A stretch of 64,000 nucleotides of DNA, from NCBI GenBank assembly GCA_027487945.1, contig JAIYCQ010000031.1, positions 1 to 64,000 on the forward strand, given 5' to 3'. The translations under genes were made by a program, and so were the position numbers. Each line of letters begins with the position of its first letter. The stretch's first letter is position 1. Of the stretch, positions 46,586 through 54,836 are shown piece after piece. The notes beneath the pieces were generated by a model, which was not told where the DNA came from, made no database searches, and saw only the letters and a list, made by a program, of their open reading frames with translations. This DNA comes from Caulobacteraceae bacterium (GTDB lineage Bacteria; Pseudomonadota; Alphaproteobacteria; Caulobacterales; Caulobacteraceae).

Positions 46586-48703
46586 ATGAGGCGCATCGCC
46601 CTGACGGCCGCACTAGCGGTCGCGACCCTGCTTGCCGGCTGCGGCAGCGGCACGGCTGACGTTGACGGCAAGCGGATCGCCGCAGCCGATCAGGCGCCGG
46701 GCGAATGGCTCACCCACGGCCGCACCTACGGCGAGCAGCGCTTCAGCCCCCTCACGCAGATCAGCAAGACGACGGTCAAGGACCTGGGCCTGGCCTGGAG
46801 CTATGACCTGCCGGAAAACCGCGGCATCGAGGCGACGCCGCTGGTTGCTGACGGGGTGATGTACACCACCTCGTCCTGGTCGATCGTCAGGGCCTTCGAT
46901 GCGAAGACCGGCGAGCTGCTCTGGGAACATGACCCGCAGGTCCCCCGCAAGACGGGCGTCAAGGCCTGCTGCGACAGCGTCAACCGCGGCGTCGCCCTGT
47001 GGCAGGGCCGCGTCTACTTCGGGGCCCTGGACGGACGGCTGATCTCGCTGGATGCGAAGACTGGCAAGAAGGTCTGGGAGGTCGTCACCGTCGACCAGAG
47101 CAAGCCCTACACCATCACCGGCGCGCCCCGGATCGTGAAGGGCAAGGTCCTGATCGGCAACGGCGGCGCAGAGCTGGGCGTGCGCGGCTATCTCTCGGCC
47201 TATGATGCGAAGACCGGCAAGATGGCCTGGCGCTTCTACACCGTGCCCGGCAAGGACCCCACGGACGGCGCGGCCTCGGACGAGGCCATGAAGATCGCCC
47301 GCCCGACCTGGAACGGAGAGTTCTGGAAGACCGGCGCCGGCGGCACGGTCTGGGACTCGATGGCCTATGACCCGGATCTGGACCTGCTCTACATCGGCGT
47401 CGGCAACGGCTCGCCCTGGAACCGCGACATCCGCTCGCCCGGCGGCGGCGACAACCTGTTCCTGTCCTCGATCGTGGCCCTCAAGCCGGACACCGGCCAG
47501 TACGTCTGGCACTACCAGACCACCCCGGGCGAAAGCTGGGACTACACCGCCACCCAGCACATCATCCTCGCGGACCTGACCCTCGGCGGTAAGCCGGTCA
47601 AGGCCCTGATGCAGGCGCCCAAGAACGGCTTCTTCTATGTGCTCGACCGGGCGACCGGGAAGCTGATCTCGGCGAAGAACTATGTGCCCCAGACCTGGGC
47701 GACCGGCGTCGACATGACCACGGGGCGGCCGATCGAGACGCCCAACGCCCGCTACGGCAAGGGCATGAACCTCGGCATGCCGGGCCCGCTGGGCGGCCAC
47801 AACTGGCAGCCCATGGCCTTCAACCCCGGCACCGGCCTCGTCTACATCCCGGCCCAGGAGATCCCGTTCCCCTACATGCAGCCGGGCGGGGCCAACGCCA
47901 ACTTCCGCTACCAGCCCGGGGTCTGGAACGTCGGCGTCGATGTGCTGATCGCCGGCCTTCCGGATGACGAGGCGGCGCTCAAGGCGATCCGCTCCAGCCT
48001 GAAGGGTCGATTGATCGCCTGGGATCCGGTCACCCAGACCGAGAAGTGGTCGGTGCCCCATGGCGGGCCCTGGAACGGCGGCGTCCTCACCACGGCCGGC
48101 GGCCTGGTCTTCCAGGGCTCGGCCACCGGCGAGTTCGCGGCCTATGACGCCGCCACCGGCGGCAAGCTCTGGTCCTTCGACACCCAGACCGGCGTGGTCG
48201 CCCCCTCGATGACCTACGAGATCGACGGCGAGCAGTATGTCGCCCTGATGGCCGGCTGGGGCGGCGGCTTCGCCCTGACCGCCGGGGCCGGTGTCGATCC
48301 GCGCTCGGAAGGCCCGCGCCGCCTGCTGGTCTTCAAGCTGGGCGGGAAGAAGACTCTCCCCCCGCGGCCGGTCTCGACCCGCGAGTTCCCGGACCTGCCG
48401 CCCGTCACGGCCACCCCGCAGCAGATCGCGGCCGGCAACCTCACCTTCGCCAACTACTGCTCGGTCTGTCACGGCGCGAGCGCGGTGTCGGACTTCTCGA
48501 TCCCCGACCTGCGGTTCTCGCCGGTGACGACGGATGCCGCGGTCTGGAAGGGCGTGGTCATCGACGGAGACCGGGTCGACAACGGCATGGTCTCCTTCGC
48601 GAGGTACATGACCCCGGCCCAGGCCGAGGAGGTGCGCCAGTACGTTCTTTCCCTGGCCACCACGCAGAAGGCGAGGATGGCGGCGGCGAAGCCGGCGAAG
48701 TAG
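46586..48703 (+). CDS. PQQ-dependent quinohemoprotein alcohol dehydrogenase (lipoprotein)
   Basis: 705 aa from ATG 46586 (GAGGAG upstream; the 1050-aa track ORF is a run-through). Signal ending ATLLAGC (lipobox). The eight-bladed propeller has the vicinal disulfide Cys128-Cys129 (KACCDS) that flanks PQQ and the catalytic Asp319 in WDYTATQ. A C-terminal cytochrome c domain follows (CSVCH, 625-629). The residue two places after the Asp is Thr, so it is the Ca-type, not the lanthanide (DYD) type. It oxidises primary alcohols in the periplasm. No PQQ synthesis genes in the window. Confidence 0.94.
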   Translation: MRRIALTAALAVATLLAGCGSGTADVDGKRIAAADQAPGEWLTHGRTYGEQRFSPLTQISKTTVKDLGLAWSYDLPENRGIEATPLVADGVMYTTSSWSIVRAFDAKTGELLWEHDPQVPRKTGVKACCDSVNRGVALWQGRVYFGALDGRLISLDAKTGKKVWEVVTVDQSKPYTITGAPRIVKGKVLIGNGGAELGVRGYLSAYDAKTGKMAWRFYTVPGKDPTDGAASDEAMKIARPTWNGEFWKTGAGGTVWDSMAYDPDLDLLYIGVGNGSPWNRDIRSPGGGDNLFLSSIVALKPDTGQYVWHYQTTPGESWDYTATQHIILADLTLGGKPVKALMQAPKNGFFYVLDRATGKLISAKNYVPQTWATGVDMTTGRPIETPNARYGKGMNLGMPGPLGGHNWQPMAFNPGTGLVYIPAQEIPFPYMQPGGANANFRYQPGVWNVGVDVLIAGLPDDEAALKAIRSSLKGRLIAWDPVTQTEKWSVPHGGPWNGGVLTTAGGLVFQGSATGEFAAYDAATGGKLWSFDTQTGVVAPSMTYEIDGEQYVALMAGWGGGFALTAGAGVDPRSEGPRRLLVFKLGGKKTLPPRPVSTREFPDLPPVTATPQQIAAGNLTFANYCSVCHGASAVSDFSIPDLRFSPVTTDAAVWKGVVIDGDRVDNGMVSFARYMTPAQAEEVRQYVLSLATTQKARMAAAKPAK

Positions 48704-48712
48704 AGGAGGCGT

Positions 48713-50812
48713 ATGGTCCTCTTCTTCGCTGAACTGCCGCCCGCGCCCGCTCCGGCTGCCGAGGAGACGATCCTCGCCAATGTGCCGTGCAGCGATCGGC
48801 CGGCATTCGTGGCCGGTGGCCGGATCGTCTGCACTCCACCGGACGAGGTGGCGGCTGTCACTGTGACGGCCGCCCGGCTCGCGGCCTCGCCCATTGACGC
48901 TGCGTTCAGCGTCGTCGCCATTGACCCGGCCGCGATGGCGGCGGCCGCCCGGGTGGACGAGGCCCTGACTCTGGTCCCCGGCGTGCAGCTCTTCCGGCGG
49001 ACGTCGAGCGTCGCCTCCAATCCCACCACCCAGGGCATGACCGTCCGGGCCGTGGCCGGCTCCGGCGCGGGCCGGGCGCTGGTGACCCTGGACGGCGTGC
49101 CGCAGGGCGATCCCTTCGGCGGGTGGGTGATCTGGTCCGCCTTGCCCCCGGCGTCGATCGAGGGCGCACTGGTCGTCCGTGGGGCCGGGGCTGGCCCCTA
49201 TGGCGCGGGAGCGCTCACCGGAACCGTGCAACTGCTGGAGCGCTCGCGCCTGCCGGAGGGCGGCCAGTATGAGGCGTTCGCGGGTGAGGCCGGCCTTCGT
49301 GGAGGCCAGTTCGCCGTCGCCCTGCGCGACGTGGCGGTGTTTGGCGCCGCGCAGTCCACCGACGGCTGGATCCCGGTCGGCGCCGGGCGTGGCGCCGCCG
49401 ATGCGCCGCTGGCCTTCGAGGCCTCATCCCTGGCGCTCCGCTGGTCGCCGGAATGGACCGGCGGGGACCTGTCGCTGCGGCTGGCGGGCTACCGAGAGGC
49501 GCGGGAGAGCGGCCTCGTCGGCGCCAGTTCCCGGGCCTCGGGCCTTTCGACCTCCGCCACCCTGACCGGCGCCTCGCCCGGCATCGGCAACGAATGGCGA
49601 CTGCAGGCCTGGGCGAAGGCGAGCGACTTCGAGAACAGCTCCGTCGCCGTTGGGGCCGGCCGCGCCTTCACCACCCCGGCCAGCGTGCAGTTCGGCACGC
49701 CGGCCATTGGCCTGGGCGTCAACGCCGCCCTCCGGCACAATACGGGCGACGGCGGATGGGAGCTGGGCGCCGACGTCCGCTACGCCGACGGCGAGACCCG
49801 CGAACGCTTCCGCTACATGGCCGGGGCGTTCACGCGCGGTCGGGTGGCCGGCGGCTCCCAGTATGTCGCCGGGATCTACGGCGAAGCCTGGCGGGTCAGC
49901 GGCGACTGGCTGCTGACCGGCGGTCTGCGGCTCGACCGCTGGGCCAGCTTCGACGGCGAGCGGGGCGAGCGCGACCTGGCGACCTCTGCGACGACCCTGG
50001 ACCTGCGCCCAGACGACGCCGACGGCCTGCAGCCGACCGCCCGGGCCGCCGTCCGCCGCGACCTCGGCGAGGGCTTCCTGCGCGCCGCCGCCTATACCGG
50101 CTTCCGGCCGCCGACCCTGAACGAGTTGCACCGGCCGTTCCGGGTCGGCAACGACATCACCGAGGCCAACGCCGGTCTCGAACCTGAAGTGCTCTACGGC
50201 CTCGAATTTGGTGTCGGCGGGGAGGGCGCGGTCGACTGGTCGGCCACCCTGTTCGCCAACCGGCTGGAGGGCGCTGTGACCAACGTCACCATCGGGGTCG
50301 GCCCCGGCGTCTTTCCGGTCGCCGGCTTTGTCCCGGCCGGCGGCGTGCTGCGCCAGCGCCAGAACGCGGGCGACGTCGACGCCTGGGGGCTGGAGGCGGA
50401 CCTTGGCTGGGCGGTGAGCGACCAGCTGCGGCTGACTCTGTCGGGTGCCTGGACCCGGGCCGAGGTCGACGGCGGCTCGGCGGCGCCGCAGCTGACCGGC
50501 CTGCGCCCGGCCCAGACGCCGGAGCTGGCGATCAGCGCCGAGGCCGTCTGGACGCCTGTCGCGCCGCTGACCCTGCGACTGGCCGTGCGGCACGAGGGCG
50601 ACCGCTTCGACGACGATCTCAACAGCCGCGTCCTGTCGGCGGCGACCTCGGCCGATCTGCGTCTCGACTGGCGGGTGACCCCGACCGTCGACCTCTACGT
50701 CGCCGGCGACAACATCACCGACGCCGCCGTCGAGACCGCCCAGACCTTCGACGGTATCGAAAGCTACGACCAGCCGCGGACCGTCCGGGTGGGGGTGGTC
50801 TGGCGGCCTTAG
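48713..50812 (+). CDS. TonB-dependent receptor
   Basis: 699 aa, GAGGAGG just before ATG 48713, 9 bases after the PQQ dehydrogenase. Plug region with VTVTAARLAASPIDAAF near residue 48 and RALVTLDGVPQGDPFG, then barrel strands and a C-terminal VGVVWRP. The N-terminus (MVLFFAELPPAPAPAA) is a poor signal peptide, so the true start or the export signal deserves care. The size is close to E. coli PqqU/YncD (about 700 aa). Energisation would be through exbBD-tonB; the substrate is unknown, possibly PQQ. Confidence 0.9.
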   Translation: MVLFFAELPPAPAPAAEETILANVPCSDRPAFVAGGRIVCTPPDEVAAVTVTAARLAASPIDAAFSVVAIDPAAMAAAARVDEALTLVPGVQLFRRTSSVASNPTTQGMTVRAVAGSGAGRALVTLDGVPQGDPFGGWVIWSALPPASIEGALVVRGAGAGPYGAGALTGTVQLLERSRLPEGGQYEAFAGEAGLRGGQFAVALRDVAVFGAAQSTDGWIPVGAGRGAADAPLAFEASSLALRWSPEWTGGDLSLRLAGYREARESGLVGASSRASGLSTSATLTGASPGIGNEWRLQAWAKASDFENSSVAVGAGRAFTTPASVQFGTPAIGLGVNAALRHNTGDGGWELGADVRYADGETRERFRYMAGAFTRGRVAGGSQYVAGIYGEAWRVSGDWLLTGGLRLDRWASFDGERGERDLATSATTLDLRPDDADGLQPTARAAVRRDLGEGFLRAAAYTGFRPPTLNELHRPFRVGNDITEANAGLEPEVLYGLEFGVGGEGAVDWSATLFANRLEGAVTNVTIGVGPGVFPVAGFVPAGGVLRQRQNAGDVDAWGLEADLGWAVSDQLRLTLSGAWTRAEVDGGSAAPQLTGLRPAQTPELAISAEAVWTPVAPLTLRLAVRHEGDRFDDDLNSRVLSAATSADLRLDWRVTPTVDLYVAGDNITDAAVETAQTFDGIESYDQPRTVRVGVVWRP

Positions 50813-50819
50813 CGCGTTT

Positions 50820-50869
50820 CCTTCCCCCCTCCAGGGGGAAGGGGGCGGTCATCTACCCCTTGACGCCCC
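50820..50869. repeat. intergenic palindromes after the receptor gene
   Basis: CCTTCCCCC-ctcca-GGGGGAAGG (50820-50842) is a 9-bp perfect hairpin with the same arms as the element at 4583. It is followed by GGGGCGGTCA ... TGACGCCCC (to about 50869), a second imperfect inverted repeat. They may terminate the receptor transcript, but no T run is present. Confidence 0.5.
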
Positions 50870-50893
50870 CACCCCTGTCGCCGATTGCGGGGC

Positions 50894-51871
50894 ATGGCGA
50901 AACTGACGGGCGCGAGGGTGACGGTTGCGGGCGCGGGAGCGCTGGGCCTCTGCATCGCGCTGGAGCTGGCGCGGGGCGGCGCAGAGGTCGTCGTGTGGGA
51001 TCCGGCGGCGCCGGACGACAACGCATCAGGCGTCGCGGCCGGTATGCTGGCGCCGGCCTTCGAGACGGCGCTGGATGCGGCCTCCGCCGATCATTTCGAC
51101 CTGCTGCTGGCGGCGCGGGACCTGTGGCCGGATCTGGCTGACCGGGCGGGGATCGCGCTCGACCGTTCCGGCGCCGCCTACTTCGGCGATCATATCGGCG
51201 CCGTGGCGGCGCGGCTGAAGGCGCTGGGGGTCGCGGCCGGGGTCTATGGCGACCGGGTCTACACCCGGGAAGACTGGCGACTCTCGCCCCGCGCAGCGCT
51301 GGCTGCCCTGCGCTCGACGGCCGGCGCGGCCGGCGTCCGTTTCGGGCAGGGGCTCGCCGAGGGGCCCGCCGACGGCGCGGTTCTCGTCCTGGCGACGGGA
51401 GCGGAGCGGCATGGCCTCGCCCCCGAACTGGCCCTGCTTGCGCCGATCAAGGGTCACATCCTGCGCCTGTCGGGCGGGCCGGACATCGGGCCGGTGATCC
51501 GCGGCGACGGCGTCTACATCTGTCCTGACCCGGCCGGGGCGTTGGTCGGGGCGACCATGGAGCGGGGCGTCGATGACCGGACGGTCGAGCCCGCCCGGGT
51601 GGCCGGCCTGCGGCGGGCCGCCGAGGCCTTGCTGCCCGAACTGGCGGACCTGGACGCGCGCGCCGAGACCGGCGTCCGGGCCGCGACGCCCGACGGCCTG
51701 CCGATGGTGGGCCCGAGCCTTGCGCCGGATGTGCTGCTGGCCGTCGGCGCGCGACGCAACGGCTGGCTGCTCGCGCCGCTTGTCGCGCACACCATCGCGG
51801 CCTATGTCGCGGGCGACGATCCGGGACCCTTCGCCGCGCGGCTCGACCCGCGACGGTTCGACAAGCGATAG
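50894..51871 (+). CDS. FAD-dependent amino-acid oxidase (ThiO/DAO family)
   Basis: 325 aa from ATG 50894. N-terminal FAD fold VTVAGAGALGLCIALELARGGAEVVVWD, then SGVAAGMLAPAFE near residue 44 and the C-terminal DGLPMVGPSLAPDVLLAVGAR. Glycine oxidase ThiO-like proteins supply dehydroglycine for thiazole synthesis, but no thi gene is nearby, so the substrate could be another amino acid. It is followed 11 bases later by the acyl-CoA dehydrogenase. Confidence 0.88.
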   Translation: MAKLTGARVTVAGAGALGLCIALELARGGAEVVVWDPAAPDDNASGVAAGMLAPAFETALDAASADHFDLLLAARDLWPDLADRAGIALDRSGAAYFGDHIGAVAARLKALGVAAGVYGDRVYTREDWRLSPRAALAALRSTAGAAGVRFGQGLAEGPADGAVLVLATGAERHGLAPELALLAPIKGHILRLSGGPDIGPVIRGDGVYICPDPAGALVGATMERGVDDRTVEPARVAGLRRAAEALLPELADLDARAETGVRAATPDGLPMVGPSLAPDVLLAVGARRNGWLLAPLVAHTIAAYVAGDDPGPFAARLDPRRFDKR

Positions 51872-51882
51872 GAAGAGCGCGC

Positions 51883-53052
51883 ATGTCCAGCTTCTGGCCG
51901 ACCGAGGAACAGGAAGCCATCCGCGAGGCCGTGGGCCGCATCTGCGCCGACTTCGACGACGAGTACTGGCGCAAGACCGACGAAACCGGCGACTTCCCGG
52001 AGGCCTTCGCCGCCGCCATGGCGGCCGGCGGCTGGCTGGGCGTGGCGATGCCGGAAGCCTACGGCGGCGCGGGCCTGGGCCTGACCGAAGCCTGCCACGT
52101 CATGCAGGTGGTGGCCGAGTCCGGGGCCGGCTTCTCCGGCGCCAGCGCCATTCACCTGAACATCTTCGGCCTGATGCCGGTGGTGAAGTTCGGCACCGAC
52201 GAGCAGCGGCGCCGGCACCTGCCGCGGATCATCACCGGCGAGGACAAGGCCTGTTTCGCGGTCACCGAGCCGAACTCGGGCCTCGACACCTCCAGCCTCG
52301 AGACCCGGGCCGAGAAGCACGGCAACGGCTACCGGATCACCGGCCGCAAGATCTGGACGACCATGGCCCAGCGGGCCAACAAGATCCTGATCATCGCGCG
52401 CACGACGCCGAGGGATCAGGTGGCCAAGCCCATGCAGGGCCTCAGCCTGTTCTACACCGACTTCGACCGCGCCCGGATCGACGCCCGGCCGATCCCGAAG
52501 ATGGGCCGCAAGGCCGTCGAATGTAACATGCTCTTCATCGAGGACCTTCAGGTCCCGGCGGAGGATCTGGTCGGCGAGGAGGGCAGGGGCTTCCAGTACC
52601 TGCTGGCCGGTCTGAACCCGGAGCGGGCGCTCTTCGGCGTCGAGGCGGTGGGTCTTGGTCGCGCGGCGCTGCGCAAGGCGGCGGCCTATGCCAATGAGCG
52701 GGTCGTGTTCGGGCGACCCATCGGCCAGAACCAGGGCGTGCAGCACCCGCTGGCCAGGGCCTGGGCCGAGCTCGAGGCCGCCAACCTGCTGGGCTTCAAG
52801 GCCGCCGCCCTGTTCGACGCCGGACGGGAATGCGGGGCCGAGGCCAACGCCGCCAAGTACCTGGGCGGCGAGGCAGGCTTTCGCGCCTGCGAGTCGGCCG
52901 TCCTCGCCCATGGCGGCATGGGCTACGCCAAGGAGTACGATGTCGAGCGCTACCTGCGCGAGGCCATGATCGCCCGCATCGCGCCGGTCAGCCGCGAGAT
53001 GATCCTCAACTTCATCGGCGAGAAGGTCCTCGGCCTGCCGAAGAGCTACTGA
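51883..53052 (+). CDS. acyl-CoA dehydrogenase
   Basis: 389 aa. FAD-dependent alpha,beta-oxidation of acyl-CoA. Marks: FAVTEPNSGLDTSSLETRA, NGYRITGRKIWTTMAQ, AHGGMGYAKEYDVERYLREA. The usual catalytic Glu of the late IYEGT motif is replaced (ARIAPVS), while Glu247 (NPERALFG) lies at the alternative position used by isovaleryl-CoA and long-chain dehydrogenases. The substrate is not predictable. It is convergent with the second tonB. Confidence 0.92.
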   Translation: MSSFWPTEEQEAIREAVGRICADFDDEYWRKTDETGDFPEAFAAAMAAGGWLGVAMPEAYGGAGLGLTEACHVMQVVAESGAGFSGASAIHLNIFGLMPVVKFGTDEQRRRHLPRIITGEDKACFAVTEPNSGLDTSSLETRAEKHGNGYRITGRKIWTTMAQRANKILIIARTTPRDQVAKPMQGLSLFYTDFDRARIDARPIPKMGRKAVECNMLFIEDLQVPAEDLVGEEGRGFQYLLAGLNPERALFGVEAVGLGRAALRKAAAYANERVVFGRPIGQNQGVQHPLARAWAELEAANLLGFKAAALFDAGRECGAEANAAKYLGGEAGFRACESAVLAHGGMGYAKEYDVERYLREAMIARIAPVSREMILNFIGEKVLGLPKSY

Positions 53053-53058
53053 ACCGGA

Positions 53059-53089
53059 GGGGGACACGCACCGAAGCGGCATGTCCCCC
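53059..53089. terminator. stem-loop between convergent genes
   Basis: GGGGGACA pairs with TGTCCCCC around a 15-base loop, between the acyl-CoA dehydrogenase stop and the minus-strand tonB2 stop. It could serve either direction, but no T run is visible. Confidence 0.45.
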
Positions 53090-53096
53090 GCACGGC

Positions 53097-53819
53097 CTAG
53101 CCGCGGCTGTCGGCCGCCTCGAAGCGGATGGGGATCTTCACCACCGCGCCGTCCACGGGCTTGCCGTCGACCAGCTGGGGCTTCATGCGGAAGAAGGGCG
53201 CCAGCTTGAGCGCCGCCTTGCCGAAGCCCATGTCGCCCGGCTCCTCCTTGACCACCTGGCAACTGCCCACCGTGCCGTTGGCGGCGACGAGGCAGGCCAG
53301 GGTCGCCGATCCGCTGACACCCATGCGCGCGGCGCGCTCGGGGAAGTAGCGTTCGAACTCCCGGGCGCCGGGCATCCTGATCCAGTCAGGGCGGGTGACG
53401 ATCGGGATGGTCGGAATCTCGATGCCCGTGGTGGTGATCGGTCCGGGATCGATCAGCGTCGTCACCGGTCCGACAGGGCCGCTCGTGTCCGGCTCGGACG
53501 TCGTCGCGACCAGCGGGTCGACCGTGATCGCATGGGTCCGGGTCGGCGCGTGCAGATCGGGCTGGGCGCTCTTTGTGCGCACGGCCTCGGGTTTGACGTC
53601 CGCGGGCTCGGGCGGCGGCGGCGGGGTCCAGATCTCGCCCTCGATGGCGGGATCGACCTGCGGCAGTTCGAGGATCGGGCTGAACTGCTTGTAGGCAAGG
53701 TAGCCGCCGATGGCGACGTGGACGGCGACCGACAGTCCCAGCGCGAGGGCTGTGGCCGGGGAGAGCGGTCGACGACGACGCCCTCCATCGAATGGTGACG
53801 AGGCGACGTGAGCAACCAT
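53097..53819 (-). CDS. energy transducer TonB (copy 2, orphan)
   Basis: 240 aa from ATG 53819 (GGGAGGG 5 bases upstream). N-terminal basic region, one membrane anchor ([19 protein letters not shown]), a Pro/Thr-rich spacer with WTPPPPPEP, and a C-terminal TonB domain ([18 protein letters not shown] ... [19 protein letters not shown]) that aligns with copy 1, including the C-x10-C pair. There is no exbB or exbD with it, so it would have to borrow the channel at 29340. The upstream region holds a 14-bp palindrome. Confidence 0.9.
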   Translation of the reverse strand: MVAHVASSPFDGGRRRRPLSPATALALGLSVAVHVAIGGYLAYKQFSPILELPQVDPAIEGEIWTPPPPPEPADVKPEAVRTKSAQPDLHAPTRTHAITVDPLVATTSEPDTSGPVGPVTTLIDPGPITTTGIEIPTIPIVTRPDWIRMPGAREFERYFPERAARMGVSGSATLACLVAANGTVGSCQVVKEEPGDMGFGKAALKLAPFFRMKPQLVDGKPVDGAVVKIPIRFEAADSRG

Positions 53820-53913
53820 GGCGACCCTCCCTTGGGTCTTGTTATGACTGTCGCGAGCCTCCTCCCGAACCGGCCAACCGGCAACGGACATTCTGTAGTT
53901 GCGAAGCAATTAC

Positions 53914-53927
53914 AACGAACGTTCGTT
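53914..53927 (-). promoter_or_regulatory. 14-bp perfect palindrome, candidate operator for tonB2
   Basis: AACGAACGTTCGTT is a perfect dyad 95 bases upstream of the tonB2 start and 54 bases before the transglycosylase start. Dyads of this form are typical for TetR-family repressors. No regulator gene is in the window. Confidence 0.5.
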
Positions 53928-53943
53928 TCGTGGTCGAGCAGGG

Positions 53944-53959
53944 TTAATCCCGCCTTAAC
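53944..53959 (+). promoter_or_regulatory. CtrA-type box upstream of the lytic transglycosylase
   Basis: TTAATCCCGCCTTAAC is exactly TTAA-N7-TTAAC, the full CtrA consensus of Caulobacter (53944-53959). It ends 22 bases before ATG 53981. If CtrA activates here, transcription should begin at or very near the ATG, giving a nearly leaderless transcript. Confidence 0.6.
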
Positions 53960-53980
53960 CATAACCGGCGACCTACAGGC

Positions 53981-54826
53981 ATGGCGGTTGAAGGAATCCG
54001 TGGGGTCGTCGAAGCGGCCATCCAGCGCGCGTCCCAGGCGACGGGCGTTGATTTCTCGTTCCTGATGCGCACCGCCAACCGGGAGAGCGGCTACAACCCC
54101 CGCGCCAAGGCCCAAACCTCCTCGGCGGCGGGACTGTTCCAGTTCGTCGAGCAGACCTGGCTGGCCACCCTGAAGAAGCACGGGGCGAAGTACGGCTACG
54201 CCCGGTACTCCGACCTGATCGTCCAGGGCGGCGACGGCCGCTACCGCGTCAACGGCGCCGAGGCGCGCGAGGCGGTGATGAACCTGCGGTTCGATCCGCA
54301 CGCCGCCTCCCTCATGGTCGGCGAGATGACGTCCGACAATGCGGCCTATCTGTCCGGCCGCATCGGCCGCCAGCCGACCGCCGGCGAGCTCTATGCCGCG
54401 CACTTTCTGGGACCGCAGGGCGCCGCGCGCCTGATCCAGGCGGTGCAGACCAATCCGGGCGCGTCCGCCGCCGCCTTCTTCCCCGAGGCCGCCTCGGCCA
54501 ACCGTTCGATCTTCTACCGCGACGGCCGCAGCCTCACTGTCGCCGAGGTCTACAACAACCTGACCCGCACCACTGGCGGCGGGGGGGCCGTAACGCCGCG
54601 CCCGCCGGCCCCGGACCTCGGTTTTGTGGAGTACGCCTCGGCTCGCCGCGCCGACCAGACCGCCCGCCAGCAGCAGGACGCGCTGGTCGAGTTCATCCTG
54701 CGCGGGCCGCAGGGACTCGACTCAGGCGCGGGCTCCGGCTCGGGCGGCACGCGCGGGCTCGGCTCATCCCTGCTGACGTCCGAGATGCTGCGCGTCCTGT
54801 CCGACGCCCGCAAGGACAGTCGCTAG
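53981..54826 (+). CDS. lytic transglycosylase (SLT domain) protein
   Basis: 281 aa. The catalytic Glu lies in TANRESGYNPRAKA with SSAAGLFQFVEQTW behind it, the SLT-type fold that cleaves peptidoglycan glycan strands. The C-terminal region (about 200-281) is Pro/Gly-rich and probably disordered. No signal peptide is visible at the N-terminus (MAVEGIRGVVEA), so it may be exported by another route, such as a flagellar or pilus system. In Caulobacter such genes are often CtrA-controlled. Confidence 0.88.
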   Translation: MAVEGIRGVVEAAIQRASQATGVDFSFLMRTANRESGYNPRAKAQTSSAAGLFQFVEQTWLATLKKHGAKYGYARYSDLIVQGGDGRYRVNGAEAREAVMNLRFDPHAASLMVGEMTSDNAAYLSGRIGRQPTAGELYAAHFLGPQGAARLIQAVQTNPGASAAAFFPEAASANRSIFYRDGRSLTVAEVYNNLTRTTGGGGAVTPRPPAPDLGFVEYASARRADQTARQQQDALVEFILRGPQGLDSGAGSGSGGTRGLGSSLLTSEMLRVLSDARKDSR

Positions 54827-54836
54827 GCCTGCAGGA

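Noticed and set aside
45551-48703. 1050-aa ORF suggesting an acyltransferase-PQQ dehydrogenase fusion
   Set aside because: The 5' part is out of frame with the acyltransferase; the true acyltransferase is in another frame and the PQQ enzyme has its own ribosome site and signal peptide.
46613-49231. 872-aa minus-strand ORF
   Set aside because: Shadow of the PQQ dehydrogenase and receptor; no recognisable domain.
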